In this document: one piece after another, positions 44,419-52,839 of the stretch
How positions within the stretch are numbered: position 1 is the stretch's first letter
How the letters are laid out: every line of letters begins with the position of its first letter
Source of the DNA: Anaerolineales bacterium
GTDB lineage: Bacteria > Chloroflexota > Anaerolineae > 4572-78 > J111
Reading direction: 5' to 3'
DNA length: 64,000 nt
Assembly (NCBI GenBank): GCA_020634855.1
Contig: JACKAU010000017.1
Location: 62,001 to 126,000 of the forward strand
Program-made: the position numbers and the translations under genes
Notes under the pieces: generated by a model
Seen by the model: only the letters and a program-made list of their open reading frames with translations
Told to the model about the DNA's origin: nothing
Databases searched by the model: none

Positions 44419-45606
44419 TTACGCTTGATAGGCCCGCTCTACGATAGACGCCAGATCAGACCAGTCACAATTTTGCCGGATGTATGCGGCGGCGGCTTGC
44501 CCCAGCCGGCGCTGTTGGGCCGGGTCGCCCAATAAATCAACCAAAGCGCCGGCGAAGGCCGCGTCATCTTCGGCCGGAACCAGTACGCCCGACATCCCGG
44601 CTTGAATGTACTCGCGGTTTTGCCCCACGGCATCGGCCACCACCGGCAGCCCGGCCAACAGCAGATCGATCAGCTTGACCGAGCATTTGGTGCGGTTGAT
44701 GACTGTGTCGTCGTAGGGAAAAACCGCTACATTAGCGGCCTGAAAATGGGCCGCTAGCTGATCGACCGGCAGCCAGCCGGTAAAGCGGACGTACTCGGTC
44801 AGGTCGGCCTGAGCCAACTGCTGCCGCAGCCGGTCGTCTTCACCGTTAAGCCCTTGCCCAATGATGAGCCAGCGCGCTTCCGGCATCGACACGGCCACTT
44901 GGTTAACCAAGTTGACAATGCGCTCTAATCGAAACTCCAGAAAGCGGGAATAGAGCAAAACGGTGGGCGATTGGCCCAACTGCCATTTAGCGCGCACGGT
45001 CTGCAACGTCAAAGCGGCGCTTGAGTTGTTAATCCTTCCTTCCAATATGACGCCATTCGGCACGTAAAAGATACGGCCGGTTCGGCGCTGTCCCACTAAT
45101 TTTTCCAACTCGCGGCTGGCGACCGTCACTGCATCGGCGTGGCGCAGTCCCCATTGCTCCTGCCGGGTGAACAGGTACTTTTGCCAGCCGGGGTACGGCA
45201 GTTTGTCGTTCCAAGCCTGCTCCCAATCATCGCTGTCAAGCACCAACCGGGCCGAAAGCTGGCCCCATCGACGCAGCCGCCGGCACAGCCAGTGGCTCAA
45301 CCCGGCGTAAGCCTTCGGTTTGAAAAAGTGAATCACATCGGGATTGAGCGTTACGGCGTACCTGACCAGGGTCAGGGTCAATCGGATTTCAAAGATCAAT
45401 GGGAGGTCGGGCGGCAGCGACACATTGATGACATCAACCCCGCCGTCTTCCCAACGCTGTCCGGCCCGGTCGGGATCATCCCACGGCGGGATCAGCACCG
45501 TGACGCGATGCCCGCGCTTAACCAGCGCTCGCGCCAGTGGCAGCGCCCGGACACTCATCGTACCCTTGGGCTGCAACCCAAACGGACCCACAAAGACAAT
45601 GTTCAT
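44419..45606 (-). CDS. Glycosyltransferase family 4 protein
   Basis: About 395 aa from ATG 45606 (MNIVFVGPFGLQPKGTMSVR); the frame extends to 45654 without support. GT-B fold: N-terminal domain ALPLARALVKRGHRVTVLIP; C-terminal donor site LIIGQGLNGEDDRLRQQLAQ, VRFTGWLPVDQLAAHFQAAN and FPYDDTVINRTKCSVKLIDL (EX7E region modified). It transfers a sugar from an NDP donor to an unknown acceptor. Confidence 0.87.
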   Translation of the reverse strand: MNIVFVGPFGLQPKGTMSVRALPLARALVKRGHRVTVLIPPWDDPDRAGQRWEDGGVDVINVSLPPDLPLIFEIRLTLTLVRYAVTLNPDVIHFFKPKAYAGLSHWLCRRLRRWGQLSARLVLDSDDWEQAWNDKLPYPGWQKYLFTRQEQWGLRHADAVTVASRELEKLVGQRRTGRIFYVPNGVILEGRINNSSAALTLQTVRAKWQLGQSPTVLLYSRFLEFRLERIVNLVNQVAVSMPEARWLIIGQGLNGEDDRLRQQLAQADLTEYVRFTGWLPVDQLAAHFQAANVAVFPYDDTVINRTKCSVKLIDLLLAGLPVVADAVGQNREYIQAGMSGVLVPAEDDAAFAGALVDLLGDPAQQRRLGQAAAAYIRQNCDWSDLASIVERAYQA

Positions 45607-45696
45607 CGTTTTAGTACAAAAGATGATTTTAACGAGGTGAATATTTTCTGGCAAATTGGGAGGCGGTTAATCTGATTCAGAACTTATACAAAAGCC

Positions 45697-45779
45697 AGGT
45701 GACAGTCACTTGGGCGCGTTAAATTAACCTGTTTGAACTTCTCAAATGTTGATTTACCGACAATAAGTGACTGTCACCT
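45697..45779. repeat. Inverted pair of the GGTGACAGTCAC word
   Basis: AGGTGACAGTCACTT at 45697-45711 and its reverse complement AAGTGACTGTCACCT at 45765-45779, with 53 nt between. A hairpin-forming unit between the glycosyltransferase and MFS genes. It is the clearest member of the dispersed family. Confidence 0.7.
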
Positions 45780-45785
45780 TTATGA

Positions 45786-46982
45786 CTAAATGCGAACTCT
45801 CGCCCAAAAAACCACGAAGGCGAGTAACACAATCGCCGCGGAGACCGTCCCAATCGCGGTCAGGCCGCCCCACAACCACAACGGCCCGCCGATCAACGCC
45901 CCCACTACCCGCCCAAGACCTGCGACAGCGATGTACGAGGCCATCATCGTGGCCCGAGCCTCCGGCAGAACCTCGGTTACCAGCGAAATAGCGGTGACAA
46001 ACGTGAACTCAAAAATGACAAAGACCAGAAATAGACCCACTAACGCTAGGGTGAGGCTCTGGGCAATGACCGGCAGCAGTAGGTAGCCCAGCGCCGATAG
46101 GAAAAGCCCTATCCTAACCGCTCGCTGCAACCCGATCCGGTCGGATAGCGACGCGGTCAGAACTTCGCCCGACAGTTCGGCCACACCGATGACCGTCGTG
46201 GCGGTTCCCAAAGCCGCCACACTCAGGGCAAAGCCATCCTCCAGCCAAGCGCCGTACACCACAAACAAATTATCATTGGCCATACTGGTCAAAAAGGCGA
46301 AGGTTAGCATACCCAACGCCGCCGAACTGCGCGACAACTGCCGCCAGGCCTGGCCAAAGGTGATTGCCCCGGCGTCCCGTTTGCTGCGGCGAGATCCGCC
46401 AGAGAAGAGCGCCCCCAGCATCGCTATACTGACCAACCCCAAGCCGCCCATGGCCAAAAAGGGAGCGCGCCAGCTAAATCGCTCGATGAGCAGGCCAACC
46501 GTCGGAATGCCAATCAACGTTGCCCCGGCCCAACTCATCTCAATCAACCCGATTACCGTTCCGCGCCGTTCATAAGGCACCCGCTCGCCGATGTAAGCTT
46601 GCAGCGCCGGATCGAAGATGTTCTTGCCCAGCCCGGCCAAAAACAGAGCGAGTAAAATTGTCAGGTAAACCGGCAGAAAGCCCCCGGCCAGCATGCCGAT
46701 CGACATCAGCCCCAAGCCCAGCAGCATCATCGTCCGGTAGCCCCAGCGGTCGATGACCGGGCCAAACAGGGGGCTAAGCACACCGGTCAGTTGGTTCAAG
46801 GCGATCAGCGAGGTAATCGATACTAGCGGCACACCTAACCCTCGGGCGAGCGCCGGCGCAAACGGGTAGGCAAAGCGGCGGGACGTGTTGAGCAGGAGTC
46901 GCGCCAGCGCCGCTGCGGTCATTTCCAGTCCCAGTTTGCGGCTCGATGACTCCGGCGTCGGTGTGGTGAGTTGTTCGGTCAT
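45786..46982 (-). CDS. Major facilitator superfamily transporter
   Basis: 398 aa with about 12 TM. N-terminal TM2-3 loop LSPLFGPVIDRWGYRTMMLL, GYLLLPVIAQSLTLALVGLF in the second half, and TASLSDRIGLQRAVRIGLFL as the second-half motif A. It resembles bacterial drug-efflux MFS. It is separated from the copper ATPase by a strong terminator. Substrate unknown. Confidence 0.85.
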   Translation of the reverse strand: MTEQLTTPTPESSSRKLGLEMTAAALARLLLNTSRRFAYPFAPALARGLGVPLVSITSLIALNQLTGVLSPLFGPVIDRWGYRTMMLLGLGLMSIGMLAGGFLPVYLTILLALFLAGLGKNIFDPALQAYIGERVPYERRGTVIGLIEMSWAGATLIGIPTVGLLIERFSWRAPFLAMGGLGLVSIAMLGALFSGGSRRSKRDAGAITFGQAWRQLSRSSAALGMLTFAFLTSMANDNLFVVYGAWLEDGFALSVAALGTATTVIGVAELSGEVLTASLSDRIGLQRAVRIGLFLSALGYLLLPVIAQSLTLALVGLFLVFVIFEFTFVTAISLVTEVLPEARATMMASYIAVAGLGRVVGALIGGPLWLWGGLTAIGTVSAAIVLLAFVVFWARVRI

Positions 46983-47064
46983 AGAAGTTTTCTATCCGAC
47001 AGAGGCAAAAATAGACCTGACATTTTAGTCGCAAGCCGCAGAATTAGCTAATGATGCCCAATAC

Positions 47065-47108
47065 AAACAGGCGTTACAGAAAATCTACGCTGTAACGCCT
47101 GTTTTTTT
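47065..47108 (+). terminator. Strong hairpin terminator
   Basis: 15-bp perfect stem AAACAGGCGTTACAG / CTGTAACGCCTGTTT with a 10-nt loop, followed by T on the plus strand and preceded by seven T on that side. It stands at the 3' end of the minus-strand CopB gene and upstream of the MFS gene, and can act in either direction. Confidence 0.8.
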
Positions 47109-47124
47109 ACGATCAACTCAGATA

Positions 47125-49197
47125 TCAACCGCTAAAGCGCAGCCGTCGCAGCAGTTGGGCGTTGACAGCAACTACGATGGTACTGAGCGACATAAACAGC
47201 GCTCCCACTGCCGGCGACAGCAGGATGCCGATCGGGGCCAGGACTCCGGCGGCCAGCGGCAGCGCCACGACGTTGTAGCCGGTGGCCCAGATCAGGTTCT
47301 CGATCATTTTGCGATAGCTGGCCCGGCTCAGTTCGATGATTTTAACCACGTCTAGCGGATTGCTCTGTACCAGGATGATGCCGGCCGACTCGATGGCCAC
47401 ATCCGTGCCGCTGCCAATGGCGATGCCGATATCGGCTCGGGTCAGGGCCGGGGCGTCATTCACCCCGTCGCCGACCATCGCCACGATTTTACCTTGACCT
47501 TGCAGCTCGGCTACTTTTTTGTCCTTGTCTTCCGGCAGCACCTCGGCAAAGTAGGTGTCTATACCCAGTTCATCGGCCACGGCTTGAGCGACCGCCCGGC
47601 TATCGCCGGTCAGCATGGCGACCTCGATGCCCAAGGCGTGCAGCCGTTCAATGGCCTGCTTACTTTCGGGTCGAACGACGTCGGCCAGAGCCAACGCGGC
47701 CACCGGCTGTCCTGCTTCAATTAAGTAGACGACAGCCTGTCCTTTCTGGCCGGCTTGTTCGGCAAATTGGGCCAGACGATCAGGCAATTCGATATTTAAT
47801 TTTTTCAACAGGTTCGGCCCGCCCACGTGGACGGTTTGGTCATTGTGTTCGGCTTGCACGCCATGCCCTTTGATGGCCTCGAAACCGGTCACTTTAGGCA
47901 GCGACAGACCCTTTTCTTGGGCCGCCTGGCGGATGCCTTTGGCGATCATATGCTCCGAGTCGCCCTCGATGGCAGCGGTCAGGGCCAGGGCGTTGTCTTG
48001 GTTCCAGTCATCGACCACTGCGATACCCACTACGCCTTGTTGGCCTTTGGTCAGCGTGCCGGTCTTATCAAAGATGATGGTGTTCAGTTTACGAGCCGAC
48101 TCCAACGCCAGCCGGTCGCGGACTAAAATACCGTTGCGGGCGGAGAGGGAGGTAGAGATGGCGACCACCAGCGGAATCGCCAGCCCTAAGGCGTGCGGAC
48201 AAGCGATGACCAGTACCGTGACAACCCGTTTTAAGACCTCGATGTTAAAACCTATAGCCACGGTCCAGCCGATGGTCGTTAGCACGGCCACGCCGATGGC
48301 CAGGTAAAAGAGCCAGCCCGCAGCCTTATCGGCCAAGAGTTGGGTGCGTGATTTGCTCTGCTGCGCTTGATCCACCAGCCGCATTATCCCGGCCAGAGCC
48401 GTTTCGTCGCCGGTGGCGGTCACCCGCATCCGCAGGCTACCGTCGCCGTTGACCGTACCGCCGATGACCTTGTCGCCCGGCTGCTTTTTGACCGGTTTCG
48501 ACTCGCCGGTGATCATGGCCTCATTCACGTCCGACTGGCCTTCAATGATCTCTCCGTCGGCAGGCACGGACGCGCCGGGCCGTACCAGCACTTTATCTTC
48601 ACTCTTCAGTTCGCTAATGTTGACTTCCTCGGTGCTGCCGTCCTCGTTGAGGCGTTCGGCGGTGTCGGGCATCAGTTTGGCCAGCTCGTTGAGCGCGCCG
48701 GAGGCTTGCCGCACACTGCGCATCTCCAGCCAATGGCCCAGCAGCATCACATCGATTAAGGTGACCAACTCCCAAAAGAAGCTCTCGCCCAGCGGAACAA
48801 AGAGGGTGGCAATGCTATAGACAAAGGCCACCGTAATCGCCAGTGAGATGAGGGTCATCATCCCCGGTTGGTGGTTTTTAATCTCCGGGACGGCCATCTG
48901 CAAGAACGGTACGCCGCCGTACGCAAAGACGATGATCGCAAACAGCGGGCCAATCCATTGGCTGCCGGGGAAGGCCGGCATCGAGAACCCCAGCCACATT
49001 TGGAGCGCCTCACTGTAGAGCAGCACCGGGATGGACAACACCAGGCTAACCCAGAAGCGGTTACGAAACATAAGTTCGTGGCCGGTGTGATCGACGCCGT
49101 GGCCACCATGGCCGGCGTGCGCGTTACTTTTATGGTTTTGGTGGGTGGCGTCCGCGTGTTGATCGTCGGACTGTTCCATTGAATGCATGTGAGCCAT
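47125..49197 (-). CDS. copB: CopB-type P1B copper-translocating ATPase
   Basis: 690 aa. His-rich N-terminus (HQNHKSNAHAGHGGHGVDHTG), typical of CopB rather than a CxxC domain. TM metal site CPH (VIACPHALGLAIP), the P1B-3 class signature, phosphorylation site DKTGTLTKG, TGES, MVGDGVNDAPAL and MLTGDS are intact. It exports Cu(II)/Ag(I) across the membrane using ATP. AAGGA precedes the start. The neighbours (multicopper oxidase, cytochrome c, Met-rich proteins) support a copper role. Confidence 0.93.
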   Translation of the reverse strand: MAHMHSMEQSDDQHADATHQNHKSNAHAGHGGHGVDHTGHELMFRNRFWVSLVLSIPVLLYSEALQMWLGFSMPAFPGSQWIGPLFAIIVFAYGGVPFLQMAVPEIKNHQPGMMTLISLAITVAFVYSIATLFVPLGESFFWELVTLIDVMLLGHWLEMRSVRQASGALNELAKLMPDTAERLNEDGSTEEVNISELKSEDKVLVRPGASVPADGEIIEGQSDVNEAMITGESKPVKKQPGDKVIGGTVNGDGSLRMRVTATGDETALAGIMRLVDQAQQSKSRTQLLADKAAGWLFYLAIGVAVLTTIGWTVAIGFNIEVLKRVVTVLVIACPHALGLAIPLVVAISTSLSARNGILVRDRLALESARKLNTIIFDKTGTLTKGQQGVVGIAVVDDWNQDNALALTAAIEGDSEHMIAKGIRQAAQEKGLSLPKVTGFEAIKGHGVQAEHNDQTVHVGGPNLLKKLNIELPDRLAQFAEQAGQKGQAVVYLIEAGQPVAALALADVVRPESKQAIERLHALGIEVAMLTGDSRAVAQAVADELGIDTYFAEVLPEDKDKKVAELQGQGKIVAMVGDGVNDAPALTRADIGIAIGSGTDVAIESAGIILVQSNPLDVVKIIELSRASYRKMIENLIWATGYNVVALPLAAGVLAPIGILLSPAVGALFMSLSTIVVAVNAQLLRRLRFSG

Positions 49198-49252
49198 TGG
49201 GTAATTCCTTTCTTTTTCGCTAAACGGGTTCGCCCCATTTTTGGGTCATCCC

Positions 49253-49879
49253 TTACAGTTCAGAAAACGGAACAACCTCAATATCGGAGTAGTTGTCTAA
49301 AGCCGGGCGCAGATGATGGCAGTGACGCACGTTGACCACGACCAAAGTCCGTCGGCCCGGATCGCGATGGCACAGGTTGGCCACCTGCTCGATCATATGC
49401 TGCTGGTGGCTGTGCCACTGCTGCTCCACCTCACCGCCGGCTAACCGGGCGATGGCGCTGTAGAGCCTATTGGCCCAGTCGTGCCGCCAGCCTTGGTTCA
49501 TCGCCGCCGCCGTGGGGGCGCTGCGCACGATCAGCGCTAGGCCCCAACGCATCCCTTCGATGAACCGGCCCCGCCAGCCCGCCGCCGCCGGTTCGGCCGG
49601 CGGATCGGCTTCGGCGATGGGGACGACCACCATATCGGTCTGGTAAGCCAGCGGCAGTAGCGCCTCGCCAAACTCCGGCGGGAGATCGCTGAAATCTTGC
49701 TGCTGCCATCTCTGTGGGGTCATCTCCAGGCACAGAAAGTCTGGGTCCAGGTCATCGACCAGCCGCACCAGCGCCGCCAGATCAAAAGGGATCGGCTCGC
49801 GGTGAAACTCGGCTAGTGTGCCTAATACGGCAACGCGACTTTTTTCGGGGGTGGGATCGATTCCGGTTGGCCCGGTCAT
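49253..49879 (-). CDS. TraB/PrgY-like protein of unknown function
   Basis: About 208 aa from ATG 49879, with AAGGAG 11 nt upstream; a GTG at 49939 is also open. VAVLGTLAEFHREPI then LVRLVDDLDPDFLCLEMTPQ resembles the start of TraB-type domains (LGTxHxxxxSxxxVxxxIxxxxPDxVxxEL), and TLVVVNVRHCHHLRP the end. Its metal-binding potential comes from the HCHH motif. The assignment is tentative. It is between the copper ATPase and a LuxR regulator, on the same strand. Confidence 0.5.
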   Translation of the reverse strand: MTGPTGIDPTPEKSRVAVLGTLAEFHREPIPFDLAALVRLVDDLDPDFLCLEMTPQRWQQQDFSDLPPEFGEALLPLAYQTDMVVVPIAEADPPAEPAAAGWRGRFIEGMRWGLALIVRSAPTAAAMNQGWRHDWANRLYSAIARLAGGEVEQQWHSHQQHMIEQVANLCHRDPGRRTLVVVNVRHCHHLRPALDNYSDIEVVPFSEL

Positions 49880-49969
49880 ATCAGCAGCTACTCCTTCTTG
49901 ATTGATTGTTACGCTTTCAGCGTACCGCAGCCGCGTCACTTTCTCGACGGCGGAACTACGGCTCAGCGT

Positions 49970-50635
49970 CTAGGTGGAATCACCTAATTTAGTCCCGTAA
50001 CCGTGGCGGGTGGCCCACAAAGCCGCCTCGGTACGAGAACTGACGTTGAGTTTACCAAAAATGTTGCGCAGGTGGGCTTCAACTGTGCGTACGCTCAAGA
50101 TGAGCGTTTGGGCGATGTCTTTGTTGGTTAACCCTTGGGCCAGCAGCCGCAGTACATCGGTTTCACGCTCGGTCAGCGGCTCGATGAGGGCGTCGCCGCC
50201 GGTGGTCTGGCCGCGAGCCAGCGCCGCCAGCGCCCGCCCGGCCACGGCCGGCGGCAGCCAGATTTCGCCACGCCCCACAGCGATAATCGCCCGGGCTAAA
50301 TCGGCCACCGATTCGTCACGAGAGATGCAGCCGGTGGCCCCGGCCCGCAGTAGCGGCAAAAGCTGGTCAAGATTATAGTTGTCGACCAAAACTAATAGAC
50401 CGAAGTTAGGATAGTTTGTTTGCAATTGTTGAATGAGGGGCAATAGCGGTGGGGGAAAATCGACGAGTAAGGTGGCAGACGAACTTGAGCCAAGATACGC
50501 CGTTACGTCAGCCGCAGCGTTTACCACGCCGGCAACGTCGATATTTGGCTGGTCGGCCAACAATGCCGCCCAGGCAGCCCCATAGAGGGTCGCCTGGGCT
50601 ACAATAATCACTTGAGCCGGCTGATGGCTTGCCAT
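49970..50635 (-). CDS. NarL/LuxR-family response regulator with divergent receiver
   Basis: 221 aa. C-terminal HTH is canonical: LTERETDVLRLLAQGLTNKD, IAQTLILSVRTVEAHLRNIF. The receiver (about 8-125) is divergent: there is no acidic triad after strand 1 (VIIVAQATLYG), the Asp position is LLVDFPPP, and CISRDES takes the place of the usual Lys motif. It may respond to something other than phosphorylation. It sits among the copper/redox genes with a likely role in their control. Confidence 0.82.
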   Translation of the reverse strand: MASHQPAQVIIVAQATLYGAAWAALLADQPNIDVAGVVNAAADVTAYLGSSSSATLLVDFPPPLLPLIQQLQTNYPNFGLLVLVDNYNLDQLLPLLRAGATGCISRDESVADLARAIIAVGRGEIWLPPAVAGRALAALARGQTTGGDALIEPLTERETDVLRLLAQGLTNKDIAQTLILSVRTVEAHLRNIFGKLNVSSRTEAALWATRHGYGTKLGDST

Positions 50636-50667
50636 TTGACAATTATTTCCGGTAAAGAGACGCGGAT

Positions 50668-51342
50668 TTATTCGTGATGCTCAACCCCGTCTTCGTGATG
50701 TTCAGCCTCATCCTCCTGGTGTTCGGCTTCGTCTTCGTGATGTTCGGCCTCATCTTCGTGATGCTCAGTATCCTCTTGTATTTCCGGCTGATCCTCACTG
50801 AACGTGCGGACGTAACTGATCACCTGCCAAATTTCTTCTTCAGATAAGGTTCCTTTCCAGGCCAGCATAGCCGAGTTAAATGGCGGCATGGCACCGCCTT
50901 CGCTAACGCGCCAAAATAGGTAACCATCGCTGAGGTCTTGCATCATCGCCTTATCAGCCAGACTGGCCGGTTGCGGATCGAGTGCGGCTGCCGCCAGACC
51001 GTCACCTTCGCCTTGGGGACCGTGACAGGTAACACAATTTGCTTCGTAAATCTTCTGTCCAGCGGCAATCGCTTCGGCGTTACCGGCCAGGGGATTGCTC
51101 ATATCCTGATAGTTTGCCGGCGCCTCGGCATGCTCGTGGTCCATCCCTTCGGCGTGGTGTTCGTCCGTTTCGTCGGCGTGATGGTCCCCGGTTTCCTCCT
51201 GATGATCAGACGCTTCAGTGTTATGTTCGCCGGCAGCGACTTCGTTGTTGGTCTGCGCCAGCGGAGGCGAGCTATTGCAAGCGACAGCCAGCATGGCAGG
51301 GAGCAGCAAACTTAAGATGATAAAAAACTGTTTAACGGACAT
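50668..51342 (-). CDS. Lipoprotein cytochrome c with His/Glu/Asp-rich tails
   Basis: 224 aa. Lipobox AMLAVAC (Cys near 22). One class I heme c: CVTCHG (about 102-107) with distal Met in GAMPPF. Both tails are metal-binding low complexity: HAEGMDHEHAEAP-type before the heme, and a C-terminal tandem heptad EAEHHED repeated about five times, 21 bp per unit at the DNA level. It probably transfers electrons outside the membrane and sequesters metal. GAGGAGG precedes the ATG. Confidence 0.85.
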   Translation of the reverse strand: MSVKQFFIILSLLLPAMLAVACNSSPPLAQTNNEVAAGEHNTEASDHQEETGDHHADETDEHHAEGMDHEHAEAPANYQDMSNPLAGNAEAIAAGQKIYEANCVTCHGPQGEGDGLAAAALDPQPASLADKAMMQDLSDGYLFWRVSEGGAMPPFNSAMLAWKGTLSEEEIWQVISYVRTFSEDQPEIQEDTEHHEDEAEHHEDEAEHQEDEAEHHEDGVEHHE

Positions 51343-51651
51343 CTTTACCTCCTCGTATAGATGTCCAGAAAAGTTTTCGTCGGATAGATGACAGCAATAC
51401 CTATGTCTATCCCCTGTTACGAGGGAAAACCATTTACTGAAGGACTACATGCGTGCTTTGTCGAATTTAAAGTGCGAGGCATTTGGTGGTTGTGTTTGAC
51501 CCGACTTGGACAAGACTGAACACCCTATTTTCTCAATTCCTACAGGCTGTAAAATCAACAATAATTGTAGGCTTCGATAATATTCTGTCAAATGGGCGGC
51601 TAGAGGGAGTAATGGGACATTTTTCCATTTCACTCTCAACTAGGCTGCAAC
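51343..51651. other. Non-coding gap upstream of cytochrome c gene
   Basis: 309 nt separate the cytochrome gene from the CYCXC protein end. A minus-strand frame at 51445-51639 has no RBS and no protein-like pattern, so it is not called. No terminator or repeat is obvious. Confidence 0.5.
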
Positions 51652-52107
51652 TCATTGGATCGGCTCTGTATCGGTCGGGGGACCATATCGGCTGTATTCC
51701 GCATCGATGTAAGCCCGAATTTCCTTCAACTCTTGGCCTTCTTGCATCAAGCGCATCACGTCACGCGTGATATCAACACAGATCGTTCAGCCGAAAGCGT
51801 GGTTTTCAAACTCAATCGAACCATCAGCCCGAAACTCTTTGATATAACATTCCAGATTGTTCTGATGGCCGATGACGCCGCAGCCGCAGTAACAGGGAAA
51901 AGCGCTCAAAATATCGGGGTTGGCGATGGCGAAGCGATACGCTTCTTTGACCTGTGGCGCGGCCTGTATGACAAACCCCGGCAGTTCTGACTCCGGAGCC
52001 AGCTTCAATTCGACCTGGGCCGGCGCGACTGTATTGACGCAAGCATCAACGATCACCGCAGCGGCCAACAATAGCAGCGTTAGGTACAACATAAAACGTG
52101 GTTTCAT
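51652..52107 (-). CDS. CYCXC/PCYCGC-motif lipoprotein, probable selenoprotein (in-frame TGA at 51787-51789)
   Basis: About 151 aa if TGA is read as Sec. Start ATG 52107 is chosen; a TTG 7 codons earlier has no RBS. N-terminal signal with IVDAC, then FPCYCGCGVIGHQNNLECYI, the family motif. ENHAFG is followed by TGA (residue 107), then TICVDITRDVMRLMQEGQ, ELKEIRAYIDAEYSRYGPPT. Family members have Cys-x-x-Cys here (HGxxCxxCxxxA), so TGA replaces the first Cys: UxxC. A SECIS-like hairpin follows. Conventional reading would end it at 51787, losing 44 conserved-looking residues. Role probably in extracytoplasmic redox/metal handling. Confidence 0.75.
51743..51780 (-). promoter_or_regulatory. SECIS-like hairpin after the TGA of the CYCXC gene
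   Basis: In the transcript, 15 nt after TGA: stem AUCACG, loop CGUGA, stem CGUGAU (6 bp, 17 nt total, GU in the loop). Below it an 8-bp lower stem UGUGUUGA/UUGAUGCA (G-U pairs included) is separated by an internal bulge. The position and the 17-nt minihelix match the SelB-binding part of bacterial SECIS elements. Confidence 0.65.
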
Positions 52108-52147
52108 AGCGAACTCTATTGAACTCAAAATTTTTGTTCTAGACCTA

Positions 52148-52633
52148 TCATGGTCCCCAATCAGATTTTGCTACCAGCACCAGTTCCGGCGTTTGGGGGT
52201 CATTGGTGCGCACTTTGACATCAAAACGGTGCGGGCCATCCATACCGGCGTGCATCATATAATCCATATAGAGTTCGGCAGCTTGCCCCGGTTCGATAAT
52301 CGTCGAACTGACGATGGCGCGGGGCGGTCAGCAGCCCTCCACCAGTTCAACCTGCGGCTCGCCCAGAATTCGCAGCGGGGCGTCACCTTCGTTGCGCAGG
52401 GTGAACGAGGTGCGGACGGGCGTGTCGAGTTTTTGGTAGCCTTCGTCAATGGTGGTTGAGTCTACCACAATTTGGGGTGTGCCCTCTTCTAGTCCACTGC
52501 GGTTAGAGGATAGCAGGAAAGCCAGGCCGCCAACCAAGGCGATTACCCCTGCCGCAGCCACGACCCAAATCCACCACGGGCGTTGGGGCGAAGGCGGCGG
52601 TGCGGTGTTTCTACGTTTTTTTTGCTTGGACAA
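52148..52633 (-). CDS. DUF1573-like membrane-anchored protein, probable selenoprotein (in-frame TGA at 52328-52330)
   Basis: 161 aa if TGA is read as Sec. The start is TTG 52633 with AAGGAG 7 nt upstream. One TM (about 22-42, WVVAAAGVIALVGGLAFLL), then an Ig-like DUF1573-type domain (TPVRTSFTLRNEGDAPLRIL). The sequence VELVEGC is followed by TGA (residue 102), then PPRAIVSSTIIEPGQAAELY, DVKVRTNDPQTPELVLVAKS and stop. Family members have GCC-PP; here it is GC-U-PP. A SECIS-like hairpin follows. Stopping at TGA would remove the second half of the fold. It lies 40 nt upstream of the CYCXC gene. Confidence 0.75.
52285..52325 (-). promoter_or_regulatory. SECIS-like hairpin after the TGA of the DUF1573-like gene
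   Basis: 12 nt after TGA: stem AUCGUC, loop AGUUC, stem GACGAU (6 bp, GU in the loop). A lower 6-bp GC stem GCCCCG/CGGGGC (52320-52325 with 52285-52290) encloses it across an internal loop. Same geometry as the hairpin in the next gene, although the sequences differ. Confidence 0.65.
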
Positions 52634-52699
52634 CGTTCTTCTCCTTAAAACAATTGATAAAATCAGTAGTTCACAATTTTACATAAAAGTGGGTAAATA

Positions 52700-52800
52700 G
52701 AACACAGATTGTACAGATCACACGGATAAACACGGATTTTTTGAAGTAAAATCAAGCCTTATCGGTGAAAATCCGTATGATCCGTGTCGTCCGCGTTCTA
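52700..52800. repeat. (ACACGGAT)-type imperfect inverted repeat, copy 1
   Basis: AACACAGATTGTACAGATCA with CACGGATAAACACGG on the left, AATCCGTATGATCCGTGTCG with TCCGCGTTCT on the right, which are imperfect reverse complements. No ORF. A similar unit is at 53390-53479. Confidence 0.6.
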
Positions 52801-52839
52801 TCATTTCTCATGAGATCTTGAAATCGTGATCTACTTAAA

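Noticed and set aside
50680..50790. 21-bp tandem repeat possibly a CRISPR
   Set aside because: It encodes the His/Glu/Asp heptads of the cytochrome c tail; no spacers.
51445..51639. Minus-strand 64-aa frame in the gap before the cytochrome gene
   Set aside because: No RBS, no recognisable motif; treated as non-coding.
51787..51789. TGA as a true stop (or pseudogene break) of the CYCXC gene
   Set aside because: Family-like sequence continues in frame, the Cys column is replaced and a SECIS-like hairpin follows; not excluded, but less likely.
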